Origin: Pseudocitrobacter vendiensis
GTDB lineage: Bacteria > Pseudomonadota > Gammaproteobacteria > Enterobacterales > Enterobacteriaceae
Length of the DNA stretch: 64,000 nt
Assembly (NCBI RefSeq): GCF_943590815.1
Contig: NZ_CALSBS010000004.1
Location: 62,001 to 126,000, forward strand
Direction of reading: 5' to 3'
Positions 55,155-64,000 of the stretch are shown piece by piece; within the stretch, counting starts at the first letter, position 1; every line of letters begins with the position of its first letter. The position numbers and the translations under genes are program-made. The notes beneath the pieces are model-generated. The model was not told where the DNA came from. It did no database searches and worked only from the letters and a program-made list of their open reading frames with translations.

Positions 55155-57494
55155 ATGAAAAAACGTATTCCCACCCTCCTGGCGACTATGATTGCCAGTG
55201 CCTTGTACAGCCAGCAGGGCATGGCTGCCGATCTCGCTTCGCAATGTATGCTGGGCGTGCCGAGCTACGACCGTCCTTTAGTGAAAGGCGAGACCAACGA
55301 GCTGCCTGTCACGATTAACGCCGATCACGCAAAAGGGAACTACCCTGATGACGCGGTGTTTACCGGCAATGTCGATATCAACCAGGGAAATAGCCGCTTG
55401 CAGGCCGATGAAGTTCAGCTTCATCAAAAACAGCCTGAAGGCCAGACTGCGCCCGTGCGCACGGTTGATGCCCTCGGTAATGTACACTATGACGATAACC
55501 AGGTGATCCTGAAAGGTCCGAAAGCCTGGTCGAATCTCAATACGAAAGATACCAACGTCTGGGAAGGTGATTACCAGATGGTGGGTCGTCAGGGCCGCGG
55601 GACGGCGGATCTGATGAAACAGCGTGGCGAAAACCGTTATACCATTCTGGAAAACGGCACCTTCACGTCGTGTCTGCCGGGTTCAAACACCTGGAGCGTT
55701 GTCGGTTCTGAAGTTATCCAGGACCGTGAAGAAGAAGTCGCGGAAATCTGGAACGCCCGTTTTAAAGTGGGTCCGGTTCCGGTCTTTTATAGCCCTTATT
55801 TACAGTTACCGATCGGCGATAAGCGTCGGTCTGGTTTCCTGATCCCCAATGCCCGGTACAGCACCAAGAACTATTTTGAGTTCTATTTGCCTTACTACTG
55901 GAACATCGCGCCAAACATGGATGCGACCATCACGCCGCACTATATGCACCGACGTGGCGGCATTATGTGGGAGAACGAATTCCGTTACCTGACCAAAGCG
56001 GGCGCAGGTTTAATGGAACTCGATTACCTGCCATCGGATAAAGTCTATAGCGATGAGCACCCGGATGACGATAACAGCCGTCGCTGGATGTTCTACTGGC
56101 GTCATGCGGGCGTGCTGGATCAGGTGTGGCGCTTCAACGTCGACTACACCAAAGTCAGCGACCCGAACTACTTCAACGACTTTGACTCCAAATACGGTTC
56201 CAGTACCGACGGCTACGCCACGCAAAAATTCAGCGTCGGCTATGCGGTGCAGAACTTCGATGCCACCGTGTCAACGAAACAGTTCCAGGTCTTCGACCGT
56301 AGCAACAGTAACTCCTACTCTGCCGAACCGCAGTTGGATGTGAACTTCTATCAGAACGATGTTGGGCCGTTCGATACCCGTATCTACGGCCAGGCGGTGA
56401 ATTTTGTTAACACCAACAGCGATCGTCCTGAAGCGACGCGTCTGCACCTTGAGCCGACAATCAACCTGCCGCTCTCTAACGGCTGGGGGAGTCTGAACAC
56501 TGAAGCGAAGCTGTTAGCGACGCACTATCAGCAGAAGAACGTTGAAAATACCCGGTACGATGACTCGGTCAACCGCACGATGCCGCAGTTTAAAGTCGAC
56601 GGTAAGATGGTGTTTGAGCGCGATATGGACTGGTCCGCGGGCTATACCCAGACGCTGGAGCCGCGCGCGCAGTACCTGTACGTGCCTTATCGCGATCAGA
56701 GCAACATCTACAACTACGACTCCTCACTGCTGCAATCTGACTACAGCGGGCTGTTCCGTGACCGTACCTACGGCGGCCTTGACCGCATTGCGTCAGCCAA
56801 CCAGGTAACGACCGGCCTCACATCTCGTGTATATGATGAATCGGCGATTGAACGTTTTAACGTTTCTATTGGTCAAATCTACTATTTCACCGAGTCTCGT
56901 ACCGGTGATGATACAACGACCTGGCAAAATGATGACAACACCGGTTCGTTGGTGTGGGCGGGAGACACCTATTTACGTCTGACCGACCGTTGGGGCCTGC
57001 GTGGCGGCATCCAGTACGATAAACGTCTGGATAACATCTCCACCAGTAGCACCACCCTTGAGTATCGCCGTGACCAGGACCGTTTAGTCCAGTTGAGTTA
57101 CCGTTACGCCAGCCCGGAATATATCCAGGCGACATTGCCGTCTAACTACTCGACATCAGAGCAGTATAAGAACGGGATTTCGCAGGTGGGCGGCGTAGCG
57201 AGTTGGCCTATTGCCGATCGCTGGTCTGTTGTTGGCGCATACTACTTCGACACCAACAGCCATAAACCGGCCGATCAAATGCTGGGCGTGCAGTATAACT
57301 CCTGCTGCTATGCCATCCGTGTCGGCTACGAACGTAAGCTGAATGGCTGGGATAACGAAGGGGCGAAAGATCACGCCGTCTACGATAACGTAATCGGCTT
57401 TAATATTGAGCTTCGTGGATTGAGTTCGAACTATGGTCTGGGTACCCAGCAAATGCTGCGTTCGAACATACTGCCGTACCAGAACTCATTGTAA
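55155..57494 (+). CDS. lptD: LPS-assembly outer membrane protein LptD
   Basis: 26-strand barrel that inserts LPS into the outer leaflet with LptE. It has 779 residues from ATG 55155, with a 24-residue signal peptide (ends QQGMAA). An in-frame ATG at 55131 would add 8 residues before the signal peptide, and neither start has a strong ribosome site. The OstA-like domain starts near [10 protein letters not shown]. Four cysteines needed for the disulfide pattern are present: C31, one in FTSCLPG, and the CC pair in NSCCYAI. E. coli LptD has 784 residues; the difference lies in a loop after [14 protein letters not shown]. Confidence 0.98.
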   Translation: MKKRIPTLLATMIASALYSQQGMAADLASQCMLGVPSYDRPLVKGETNELPVTINADHAKGNYPDDAVFTGNVDINQGNSRLQADEVQLHQKQPEGQTAPVRTVDALGNVHYDDNQVILKGPKAWSNLNTKDTNVWEGDYQMVGRQGRGTADLMKQRGENRYTILENGTFTSCLPGSNTWSVVGSEVIQDREEEVAEIWNARFKVGPVPVFYSPYLQLPIGDKRRSGFLIPNARYSTKNYFEFYLPYYWNIAPNMDATITPHYMHRRGGIMWENEFRYLTKAGAGLMELDYLPSDKVYSDEHPDDDNSRRWMFYWRHAGVLDQVWRFNVDYTKVSDPNYFNDFDSKYGSSTDGYATQKFSVGYAVQNFDATVSTKQFQVFDRSNSNSYSAEPQLDVNFYQNDVGPFDTRIYGQAVNFVNTNSDRPEATRLHLEPTINLPLSNGWGSLNTEAKLLATHYQQKNVENTRYDDSVNRTMPQFKVDGKMVFERDMDWSAGYTQTLEPRAQYLYVPYRDQSNIYNYDSSLLQSDYSGLFRDRTYGGLDRIASANQVTTGLTSRVYDESAIERFNVSIGQIYYFTESRTGDDTTTWQNDDNTGSLVWAGDTYLRLTDRWGLRGGIQYDKRLDNISTSSTTLEYRRDQDRLVQLSYRYASPEYIQATLPSNYSTSEQYKNGISQVGGVASWPIADRWSVVGAYYFDTNSHKPADQMLGVQYNSCCYAIRVGYERKLNGWDNEGAKDHAVYDNVIGFNIELRGLSSNYGLGTQQMLRSNILPYQNSL

Positions 57495-57550
57495 CGACAC
57501 TGACAGAAACTTAAGCCGCCGAGCGGTTTGTTAATTGAAATGGAAAAAGT

Positions 57551-58837
57551 ATGAAGAACTGGAAAACGCTGCTTCTTGGTATCGCGTTAGTCGCGAATAC
57601 CAGTTTCGCCGCCCCACAGGTTGTCGATAAAGTAGCAGCCGTCGTAAACAATGGTGTCGTACTTGAGAGCGACGTCAACGGTCTGATGCAATCCGTCAAG
57701 CTCAACGCGGGCCAGGCGGGGCAACAACTGCCGGACGACGCGACTCTGCGCCACCAGATTCTGGAACGTCTGATCATGGACCAGATCCTGCTGCAGATGG
57801 GTCAGAAAATGGGCGTCAAAATCTCTGACGATCAACTGGATCAGGCTATCGCGAATATCGCGAAGCAGAACAACATGACGCTGGATCAAATGCGCAGCCG
57901 TCTGGCTTACGATGGTCTGAACTACAGCACCTATCGCAGCCAGATCCGCAAAGAGATGATCATCTCTGAAGTGCGTAACAACGAAGTGCGTCGTCGCGTT
58001 TCCGTCCTGCCGCAGGAAGTGGACGCACTGGCAAGCCAGATTGGCGACCAGAACGATGCCAGCACCGAACTGAATCTGAGCCACATCCTGATTCCGCTGC
58101 CGGAAAACCCGTCTTCTGACCAGGTGAACGAAGCGCAGAGCCAGGCGGAGTCTATCGTTGAGCAGGCGCGCGGCGGGGCTGACTTTGGCAAACTCGCTAT
58201 TTCCTACTCTGCTGACCAGCAGGCGCTGAAAGGCGGCCAGATGGGCTGGGGCCGTATTCAGGAACTGCCGGGCATCTTTGCGCAGGCGCTGACGACCGCC
58301 AAAAAAGGCGATATCGTTGGCCCGATCCGCTCCGGTGTCGGCTTCCATATCCTGAAAATCAACGATATGCGCGGCGGCTCTCAGAGCATCTCCGTGACCG
58401 AAGTTCACTCTCGCCACATTCTGCTGAAACCGTCGCCGATCATGACCGACGAGCAGGCGCGCGTGAAGCTTGAGCAGGTTGCTGCGGATATTCGTAGCGG
58501 TAAAACCACCTTCGATAAAGCAGCAAGAGAGCTCTCTCAGGACCCAGGTTCTGCTAACCAGGGCGGTGATTTAGGTTGGGCAACGCCGGATATGTACGAT
58601 CCTGCGTTCCGCGATGCGCTGATGAAACTGAACAAAGGTCAGATGAGCGCCCCGGTTCACTCTTCCTTCGGCTGGCACCTGATCGAGCTGCTGGATACCC
58701 GCAAGGTTGACCGCACCGATGCAGCGCAGAAAGACAAAGCCTACCGCATGCTGATGAACCGTAAGTTCTCTGAAGAAGCGGCAACCTGGATGCAGGAACA
58801 ACGCGCCAGCGCTTATGTCAAAATTCTGAGCAACTAA
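57551..58837 (+). CDS. surA: Periplasmic chaperone/peptidyl-prolyl isomerase SurA
   Basis: Main chaperone carrying outer-membrane proteins to the Bam complex. It has 428 residues, as in E. coli. A 20-residue signal peptide (..LVANTSFA) precedes the N-terminal chaperone domain. Two parvulin domains follow, from [15 protein letters not shown] and from [16 protein letters not shown]. It lies 56 bases after lptD, and its TAA overlaps the pdxA ATG by one base. Confidence 0.99.
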   Translation: MKNWKTLLLGIALVANTSFAAPQVVDKVAAVVNNGVVLESDVNGLMQSVKLNAGQAGQQLPDDATLRHQILERLIMDQILLQMGQKMGVKISDDQLDQAIANIAKQNNMTLDQMRSRLAYDGLNYSTYRSQIRKEMIISEVRNNEVRRRVSVLPQEVDALASQIGDQNDASTELNLSHILIPLPENPSSDQVNEAQSQAESIVEQARGGADFGKLAISYSADQQALKGGQMGWGRIQELPGIFAQALTTAKKGDIVGPIRSGVGFHILKINDMRGGSQSISVTEVHSRHILLKPSPIMTDEQARVKLEQVAADIRSGKTTFDKAARELSQDPGSANQGGDLGWATPDMYDPAFRDALMKLNKGQMSAPVHSSFGWHLIELLDTRKVDRTDAAQKDKAYRMLMNRKFSEEAATWMQEQRASAYVKILSN

Positions 58838-59826
58838 TGACAACAACCCATCGTGTGGTGATCACGCCCGGCGAACCCGCCGGGATTGGTCCGGATCTGG
58901 TTATCCAGTTCGCCCAGCGCGATTGGCCCGTTGAACTGGTGGTGTGCGCCGATGGCGCACTCCTCAGTGAGCGAGCCACGCTCCTCGGCCTTCCGCTTTC
59001 TCTCCTGCCCTACTCCCCTGACGAATCCGCCCTACCGCAACGCGCCGGTACGCTCACCCTGCTCTCTGTGCCGCTACGCGCGCCAGTGACGCCAGGCGAG
59101 CTTAACACGCTGAATGGTCACTATGTGGTAGATACGCTGGCACGTGCCTGTGACGGCTGTCTGAGTGGCGAATTTGCCGCCCTGATTACCGGGCCGGTGC
59201 ACAAGGGCATCATTAACGACGCAGGCGTGCCCTTTACCGGGCATACGGAGTTCTTTGAAGAGCGCTCGCACGCGGCGAAAGTGGTGATGATGCTGGCGAC
59301 GGAAGAACTGCGCGTGGCGCTGGCGACGACGCATTTGCCGTTAAAGGACGTGAGCGATGCAATCACGGTCGAATTACTCGACGAAGTGATCACCATCCTG
59401 CATCACGATCTGCAAACCAAATTTGGTATCGCCCAACCGCATATTCTGGTGTGTGGCCTCAACCCGCACGCGGGCGAAGGCGGCCATATGGGCACGGAAG
59501 AGATCGACACCATTATTCCGGTGCTGAATACGCTGCGCGCGAAAGGAATGAATTTGAGCGGGCCGCTGCCTGCCGATACCCTTTTCCAGCCTAAGTATCT
59601 CGATAATGCCGATGCGGTGCTCGCAATGTACCACGATCAGGGCCTACCCGTGCTAAAATACCAGGGCTTTGGCCGTGGCGTGAATATCACCCTCGGTTTA
59701 CCCTTTATTCGAACCTCTGTTGATCACGGCACTGCCCTTGAACTGGCTGGTCACGGAAAAGCAGAGGTCGGCAGTTTTATTACGGCGCTTAATCTCGCCA
59801 TCAAAATGATTGTTAACTCTAAATGA
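58837..59826 (+). CDS. pdxA: 4-hydroxythreonine-4-phosphate dehydrogenase PdxA
   Basis: NAD-dependent enzyme of pyridoxal phosphate synthesis. It has 329 residues. Signatures are [30 protein letters not shown] with a metal histidine, [17 protein letters not shown] and [20 protein letters not shown]. It overlaps rsmA by 4 bases, in the classic surA-pdxA-rsmA-apaG-apaH operon. Confidence 0.99.
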   Translation: MTTTHRVVITPGEPAGIGPDLVIQFAQRDWPVELVVCADGALLSERATLLGLPLSLLPYSPDESALPQRAGTLTLLSVPLRAPVTPGELNTLNGHYVVDTLARACDGCLSGEFAALITGPVHKGIINDAGVPFTGHTEFFEERSHAAKVVMMLATEELRVALATTHLPLKDVSDAITVELLDEVITILHHDLQTKFGIAQPHILVCGLNPHAGEGGHMGTEEIDTIIPVLNTLRAKGMNLSGPLPADTLFQPKYLDNADAVLAMYHDQGLPVLKYQGFGRGVNITLGLPFIRTSVDHGTALELAGHGKAEVGSFITALNLAIKMIVNSK

Positions 59827-60644
59827 ATAATCGAGTCCATCAGGGCCACTTAGCCCGTAAACGTTTCGGGCAAAACTTCCTTAACGATCAGTTCGTTATT
59901 GACAGCATCGTTTCGGCGATCAATCCGCAGAAAGGCCAGGCGATGGTTGAAATCGGCCCGGGTCTTGCCGCATTGACCGAGCCGGTTGGCGAACGTCTTG
60001 ACGAACTGACCGTCATCGAACTTGACCGTGACCTCGCCGCACGTCTGAAAACGCACCCGTTCCTGGGGCCGAAGCTGACCATTTATCAGCAGGACGCCAT
60101 GACCATGAACTTTGGTGAGCTTTCGCAAACGCTGGGCCAGCCGCTGCGCGTATTCGGCAACCTGCCGTATAACATCTCGACGCCGCTGATGTTCCATCTG
60201 TTTAGCTATACTAATGCGATCGCCGACATGCACTTCATGTTGCAAAAAGAGGTGGTTAACCGTCTGGTTGCAGGTCCGAACAGCAAGGCGTATGGTCGTT
60301 TAACGGTGATGGCGCAGTATTACTGCCAGGTTATCCCGGTACTCGAAGTGCCGCCGAGCGCCTTTACGCCACCGCCAAAAGTCGATTCCGCCGTCGTGCG
60401 TCTGGTGCCGCACAGCACCATGCCGTATCCGGTGAAAGACGTGCGCGTGCTGAGCCGCATCACCACAGAGGCGTTTAACCAGCGTCGTAAAACGATCCGC
60501 AACAGTCTCGGCAACCTGTTCAGCGTTGAAGTTCTGACAGAACTTGGCGTTGACCCGACGATGCGGGCAGAAAATATCTCTGTTGCGCAGTACTGCAAGA
60601 TGGCCAACTATCTGGCAGAGAATGCGCCGCCGAAGGAGAGCTAG
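59823..60644 (+). CDS. rsmA: 16S rRNA adenine dimethyltransferase RsmA (KsgA)
   Basis: Dimethylates A1518 and A1519 of 16S rRNA, a late check in 30S assembly; its loss gives kasugamycin resistance. It has 273 residues. SAM motif [13 protein letters not shown] is preceded by [10 protein letters not shown]. The catalytic motif [16 protein letters not shown] and [14 protein letters not shown] are intact. Its ATG overlaps the pdxA stop (59823-59826). Confidence 0.99.
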   Translation: MNNRVHQGHLARKRFGQNFLNDQFVIDSIVSAINPQKGQAMVEIGPGLAALTEPVGERLDELTVIELDRDLAARLKTHPFLGPKLTIYQQDAMTMNFGELSQTLGQPLRVFGNLPYNISTPLMFHLFSYTNAIADMHFMLQKEVVNRLVAGPNSKAYGRLTVMAQYYCQVIPVLEVPPSAFTPPPKVDSAVVRLVPHSTMPYPVKDVRVLSRITTEAFNQRRKTIRNSLGNLFSVEVLTELGVDPTMRAENISVAQYCKMANYLAENAPPKES

Positions 60645-60647
60645 ACC

Positions 60648-61025
60648 ATGATTGATTCGCCGCGAGTTTGCGTCCAGGTTCAAAGTGTCTACATTGAATC
60701 GCAGTCTCTACCGGACGAAGAGCGTTATGTCTTCGCCTACACGGTAACCATCCGCAATCTCGGGCGAACTCAGGTTCAGCTACTGGGCCGCTACTGGCTC
60801 ATCACCAACGGCCATGGTCGTGAAACCGAAGTACAGGGCGAGGGCGTCGTTGGCGTCCAGCCGCATATCGCACCCGGTGACGAATATCAGTACACCAGCG
60901 GTGCGGTGCTCGAAACCCCGCTTGGCACCATGCAGGGCCGCTATGAAATGGTCGATATCGACGGCAAACCGTTCTCTGTCGACATTCCCGTATTCCGTCT
61001 CTTTGTCCCGACACTAATCCATTAA
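60648..61025 (+). CDS. apaG: ApaG protein
   Basis: ApaG/DUF525 family protein with an Ig-like beta sandwich. Its role in bacteria is unclear; it is linked to magnesium and cobalt phenotypes. It has 125 residues. Blocks [20 protein letters not shown] and [20 protein letters not shown] are typical. It lies 3 bases after rsmA and 6 before apaH. Confidence 0.97.
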   Translation: MIDSPRVCVQVQSVYIESQSLPDEERYVFAYTVTIRNLGRTQVQLLGRYWLITNGHGRETEVQGEGVVGVQPHIAPGDEYQYTSGAVLETPLGTMQGRYEMVDIDGKPFSVDIPVFRLFVPTLIH

Positions 61026-61031
61026 AAACAC

Positions 61032-61880
61032 ATGGCTACATACCTTATTGGCGACATTCACGGTTGCTTTGATGAGTTGATCGCATTGCTCGATCAGGTG
61101 GAGTTTACCCCAGGGACAGACACGTTGTGGCTGACCGGCGACCTGGTCGCGCGCGGCCCTGGCTCTCTGGACGTGCTGCGCTATGTTAAATCGATGGGCG
61201 ACGACGTGCGTATCGTCCTCGGTAACCACGATCTGCATTTGCTGGCAGTCTTTGCCGGGATCAGCCGTAATAAACCCAAAGACCGGCTAAACGCGCTGCT
61301 GGAAGCCCCGGACGCCGACGAACTCCTGAACTGGTTGCGTCGTCAGCCTCTGATGCAGGTGGATGAAGAGAAAAAGCTGGTGATGGCCCACGCAGGGATT
61401 ACCCCGCAATGGGACATGGAAACAGCAAAACAGTGCGCACGCGACGTTGAAGCGGTGCTGTCGAGCGACTCCTATCCCTTTTTCCTGGACGCCATGTATG
61501 GCGATATGCCGAATAACTGGTCGCCGCAGTTAACGGGCCTGGCACGTCTGCGTTTTATCACTAACGCGTTCACCCGCATGCGCTACTGTTTCCCAAACGG
61601 GCAACTGGATATGTACACCAAAGAAGCGCCGGAAAACGCTCCTGCGCCGCTGAAACCGTGGTTTGCCATCCCCGGTCCGGTAACGGATGAGTACAGCGTA
61701 GTGTTTGGCCACTGGGCGTCTCTGGAAGGTCGCGGTACGCCAGAAGGCGTGTACGCGCTGGATACGGGCTGCTGCTGGGGCGGAGAGTTAACCTGCCTGC
61801 GCTGGGAAGATAAGCAGTATTTCACTCAGGCTTCGAATCGACATATCGATCCCGGAATGGGTGAGGCTGTGGCGTCGTAA
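61032..61880 (+). CDS. apaH: Diadenosine tetraphosphatase ApaH
   Basis: Metallophosphatase that hydrolyses Ap4A to two ADP and removes Np4 caps from RNA. It has 282 residues (280 in E. coli). The phosphoesterase motifs are in order: [34 protein letters not shown] and [12 protein letters not shown] cruciform repeat begins right after the stop. Confidence 0.99.
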   Translation: MATYLIGDIHGCFDELIALLDQVEFTPGTDTLWLTGDLVARGPGSLDVLRYVKSMGDDVRIVLGNHDLHLLAVFAGISRNKPKDRLNALLEAPDADELLNWLRRQPLMQVDEEKKLVMAHAGITPQWDMETAKQCARDVEAVLSSDSYPFFLDAMYGDMPNNWSPQLTGLARLRFITNAFTRMRYCFPNGQLDMYTKEAPENAPAPLKPWFAIPGPVTDEYSVVFGHWASLEGRGTPEGVYALDTGCCWGGELTCLRWEDKQYFTQASNRHIDPGMGEAVAS

Positions 61881-61884
61881 CGCC

Positions 61885-61990
61885 CCCTCACCCTAACCCT
61901 CTCCCACAGGGAGAGGGAAACGTCTCTGCTCAATATTGAACCCGGCACCGATTTTCTCCCTCTCCCTGTGGGAGAGGGTCGGGGTGAGGG
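61885..61990. repeat. Cruciform repeat, copy C (apaH-folA gap)
   Basis: Outer arms CCCTCACCC (61885-61893) and GGGTGAGGG (61982-61990) enclose hairpins CCCTCTCCC-ACA-GGGAGAGGG and CCCTCTCCC-TGT-GGGAGAGGG. The spacer between the hairpins is longer than in A and B. It fills the whole gap between convergent apaH (stop 61880) and folA (stop 61994). Confidence 0.93.
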
Positions 61991-61993
61991 CCC

Positions 61994-62566
<573 letters not shown>

Positions 62567-62574
62567 TCAGAATT

Positions 62575-62610
62575 GCTGGCGAGCCCACGGGTGTGAAGTG
62601 GACCGCCAGC
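62575..62610 (-). terminator. Stem-loop between kefC and folA
   Basis: GCTGGCG (62575-62581) pairs with CGCCAGC (62604-62610), with an inner CCAC/GTGG pairing. On the minus strand AATTCTGAAAATTTTC follows, a weak U-rich tail. It is probably the kefC terminator. Confidence 0.6.
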
Positions 62611-62672
62611 ATTACAGGTAAATAGAAACAGCGAGTTAGACGTAAAGCCTGCGTAACATCACATTTTTACCT

Positions 62673-64000
62673 TCAGGCAGAGGGCTTAACCTCTGGTTCA
62701 TCAGCGGGGTTGCCACTGTGTTTGCCCTCTTCCGTTCCCTGCCAGCCGTGACGCTGAATCACCGACAGATGATTTCGGTCTTCGTTAATGATTTCCGTCA
62801 GCATCGCGCTGGTGCGTTTAAACACGGCCGCACGCGAGGAGGCATCGTTCTCAGCCATTTCCACCATCTCTTCCACCATACGGGTATTAAAACGGCGGAA
62901 CAGATCAGCGCGTTCCCGCGCCTCATAAGCGCCCAACCCTAACGATTCCAGCGCCATGCGACCCGACTTCAGCGCACCCTCGAAGGTTTCACGTTCCGGC
63001 GATTCTACCCCCGCCTGACGCAACTGAATGTAATGCTCTACATCGCGCGCACGAGCAATGACGGTCAGGTTCGGGAAGTGCTCTTTCACCAGTTCAGTCA
63101 GCTGTAAGCTGGTTTGTGGATCGTCGATAGCATTAATCAGCACTTCCGCTTTCGCCGCTCCCGCCGATTCCAGCATATCGACGCGCGTCGCATCGCCGTA
63201 AAAGACCTTCATGTCGAATTTACGCAGGGTATCGACGTGATCCGGATCGTGATCGAGGATAACCATTTTCACGCCGCTGGAGAGCAGCAGACGACCGGTT
63301 ATCTGACCGTAACGACCAAAGCCGGCGATAATCACGCGCGGCTGCTCTTCATCAATCTGATCCGCTTCTCGCTGTTCACCGCCGCTTTTACGTGCTTCCA
63401 TGCGGGTCAGCAGCACCAGCAAAATCGGGGTCGCCGCCATCGACAAGGCCACAGCCAGCGTTAGAGCTTTCGCCCAGTCAGCGTCCAGCACGTTTGCCAT
63501 CTGCGCCGCGCCAAAGACGACGAACGCGAATTCACTCCCCTGCCCCAGCAATACCGCAAACCAGGCGCGCTGCGAGCGCGGTACCTGCAACGGTTTCGCG
63601 ATAAGCCACAGCATGACCGATTTAATAATCAGGAAGCCAAACAGCAGCGTCACAATACGCAGCGGGTGATCGATAAGCGTGCCGAAGTCGATAGACATAC
63701 CGACGCCAATGAAGAACAACCCCAGCAACAAACCTTTAAACGGTTCAATATCGCTTTCCAGCGCGTGTCGGTATTCCGAACTCGCCAGCAATACGCCCGC
63801 CAGAAACGCGCCCATCGCCATCGACAGGCCCACTTCTTCCAGCAGGAAACCAAAACCGAAGACCAGGAACAGCGCCACGGCACTGAACACTTCTCGCAGG
63901 CCGGAACGCGCCACAAAACGCAGTACGGGCCGCGTGACGTAGCGCCCCAGCAGGACCACCAGCACCAGTGCTCCTGCCACCTTAAGCGCAGAAAAGGCAA
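62673..64000 (-). CDS. kefC: Glutathione-regulated K+/H+ antiporter KefC, 3' part (start outside window)
   Basis: Monovalent cation:proton antiporter (CPA2) that releases K+ on electrophile stress. The frame is open to the right edge ([15 protein letters not shown]...), so the N-terminal third is missing; about 442 residues are present against 620 in E. coli. Seen are the last membrane helices ([36 protein letters not shown]), [16 protein letters not shown], then a cytoplasmic RCK/TrkA-N domain ([35 protein letters not shown]). The ending is [20 protein letters not shown]. Confidence 0.98.
   Translation of the reverse strand, partial: AFSALKVAGALVLVVLLGRYVTRPVLRFVARSGLREVFSAVALFLVFGFGFLLEEVGLSMAMGAFLAGVLLASSEYRHALESDIEPFKGLLLGLFFIGVGMSIDFGTLIDHPLRIVTLLFGFLIIKSVMLWLIAKPLQVPRSQRAWFAVLLGQGSEFAFVVFGAAQMANVLDADWAKALTLAVALSMAATPILLVLLTRMEARKSGGEQREADQIDEEQPRVIIAGFGRYGQITGRLLLSSGVKMVILDHDPDHVDTLRKFDMKVFYGDATRVDMLESAGAAKAEVLINAIDDPQTSLQLTELVKEHFPNLTVIARARDVEHYIQLRQAGVESPERETFEGALKSGRMALESLGLGAYEARERADLFRRFNTRMVEEMVEMAENDASSRAAVFKRTSAMLTEIINEDRNHLSVIQRHGWQGTEEGKHSGNPADEPEVKPSA

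Overview
This window is ordinary enterobacterial core chromosome. Gene order, protein lengths and motifs match, from memory, the segment near 1-2.5 min of the Escherichia coli K-12 map (kefC to zapD), read here in the reverse of the standard map orientation. Protein divergence argues against E. coli itself, most clearly in MutT, SecM, SgrT, LeuO and the LeuL leader. Two repeat families occur together: REP/BIME elements, and a CCCTCACCC...GGGTGAGGG cruciform repeat. That points to an Enterobacteriaceae genome of the Citrobacter/Enterobacter/Klebsiella type. The species cannot be settled by eye, and no broken gene, prophage, insertion sequence or CRISPR array is visible.

Layout. 1-1373: 3' part of zapD, yacG, a BIME, mutT. 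1432-4710: the secM-secA pair, with the SecM arrest peptide. 4925-22825: the whole dcw (division and cell wall) cluster on the minus strand, transcribed mraZ-rsmH-ftsL-ftsI-murE-murF-mraY-murD-ftsW-murG-murC-ddlB-ftsQ-ftsA-ftsZ-lpxC. Its start carries a sigma70-type promoter and an array of MraZ boxes. 23417-28176: cra, ilvIH and leuO on the minus strand. 28777-33637: leuLABCD on the plus strand, with an attenuator. 33859-35885: a small secreted protein gene, setA and the dual-function RNA sgrS/sgrT. 35953-41067: sgrR and thiBPQ under a TPP riboswitch. 41107-47226: yabI, araC and araBAD with a classical ara control region. 47369-47881: an unrecognised two-helix membrane protein gene. 47963-54031: polB, rapA, rluA. 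54152-61880: djlA, divergent from lptD-surA-pdxA-rsmA-apaG-apaH. 61994-64000: folA and the 3' part of kefC.

The gene groups are functional units. They cover the cytoplasmic peptidoglycan precursor pathway (MurC-F, DdlB, MraY, MurG) with the divisome (FtsZAQLIW) and lipid A commitment (LpxC). Next come branched-chain amino acid synthesis (IlvIH, LeuABCD, LeuO), glucose-phosphate stress (SgrR/SgrS/SgrT/SetA), thiamine uptake (ThiBPQ) and arabinose catabolism (AraBAD/C). Last are outer-membrane assembly (LptD, SurA) and the pdxA-rsmA-apaGH housekeeping operon.

I found no convincing new multi-gene system. The points most worth following are: two genes (mutT, thiQ) whose stop codons lie inside REP elements, with a REP-encoded C-terminal tail on ThiQ; three copies of a cruciform repeat placed right behind stop codons; a SecM arrest motif with Val at the position that is Ile in E. 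coli; an SgrS whose target-pairing segment abuts the terminator; a 16-bp-stem palindrome between a small secreted-protein gene and setA; and the orphan membrane protein between araD and polB.
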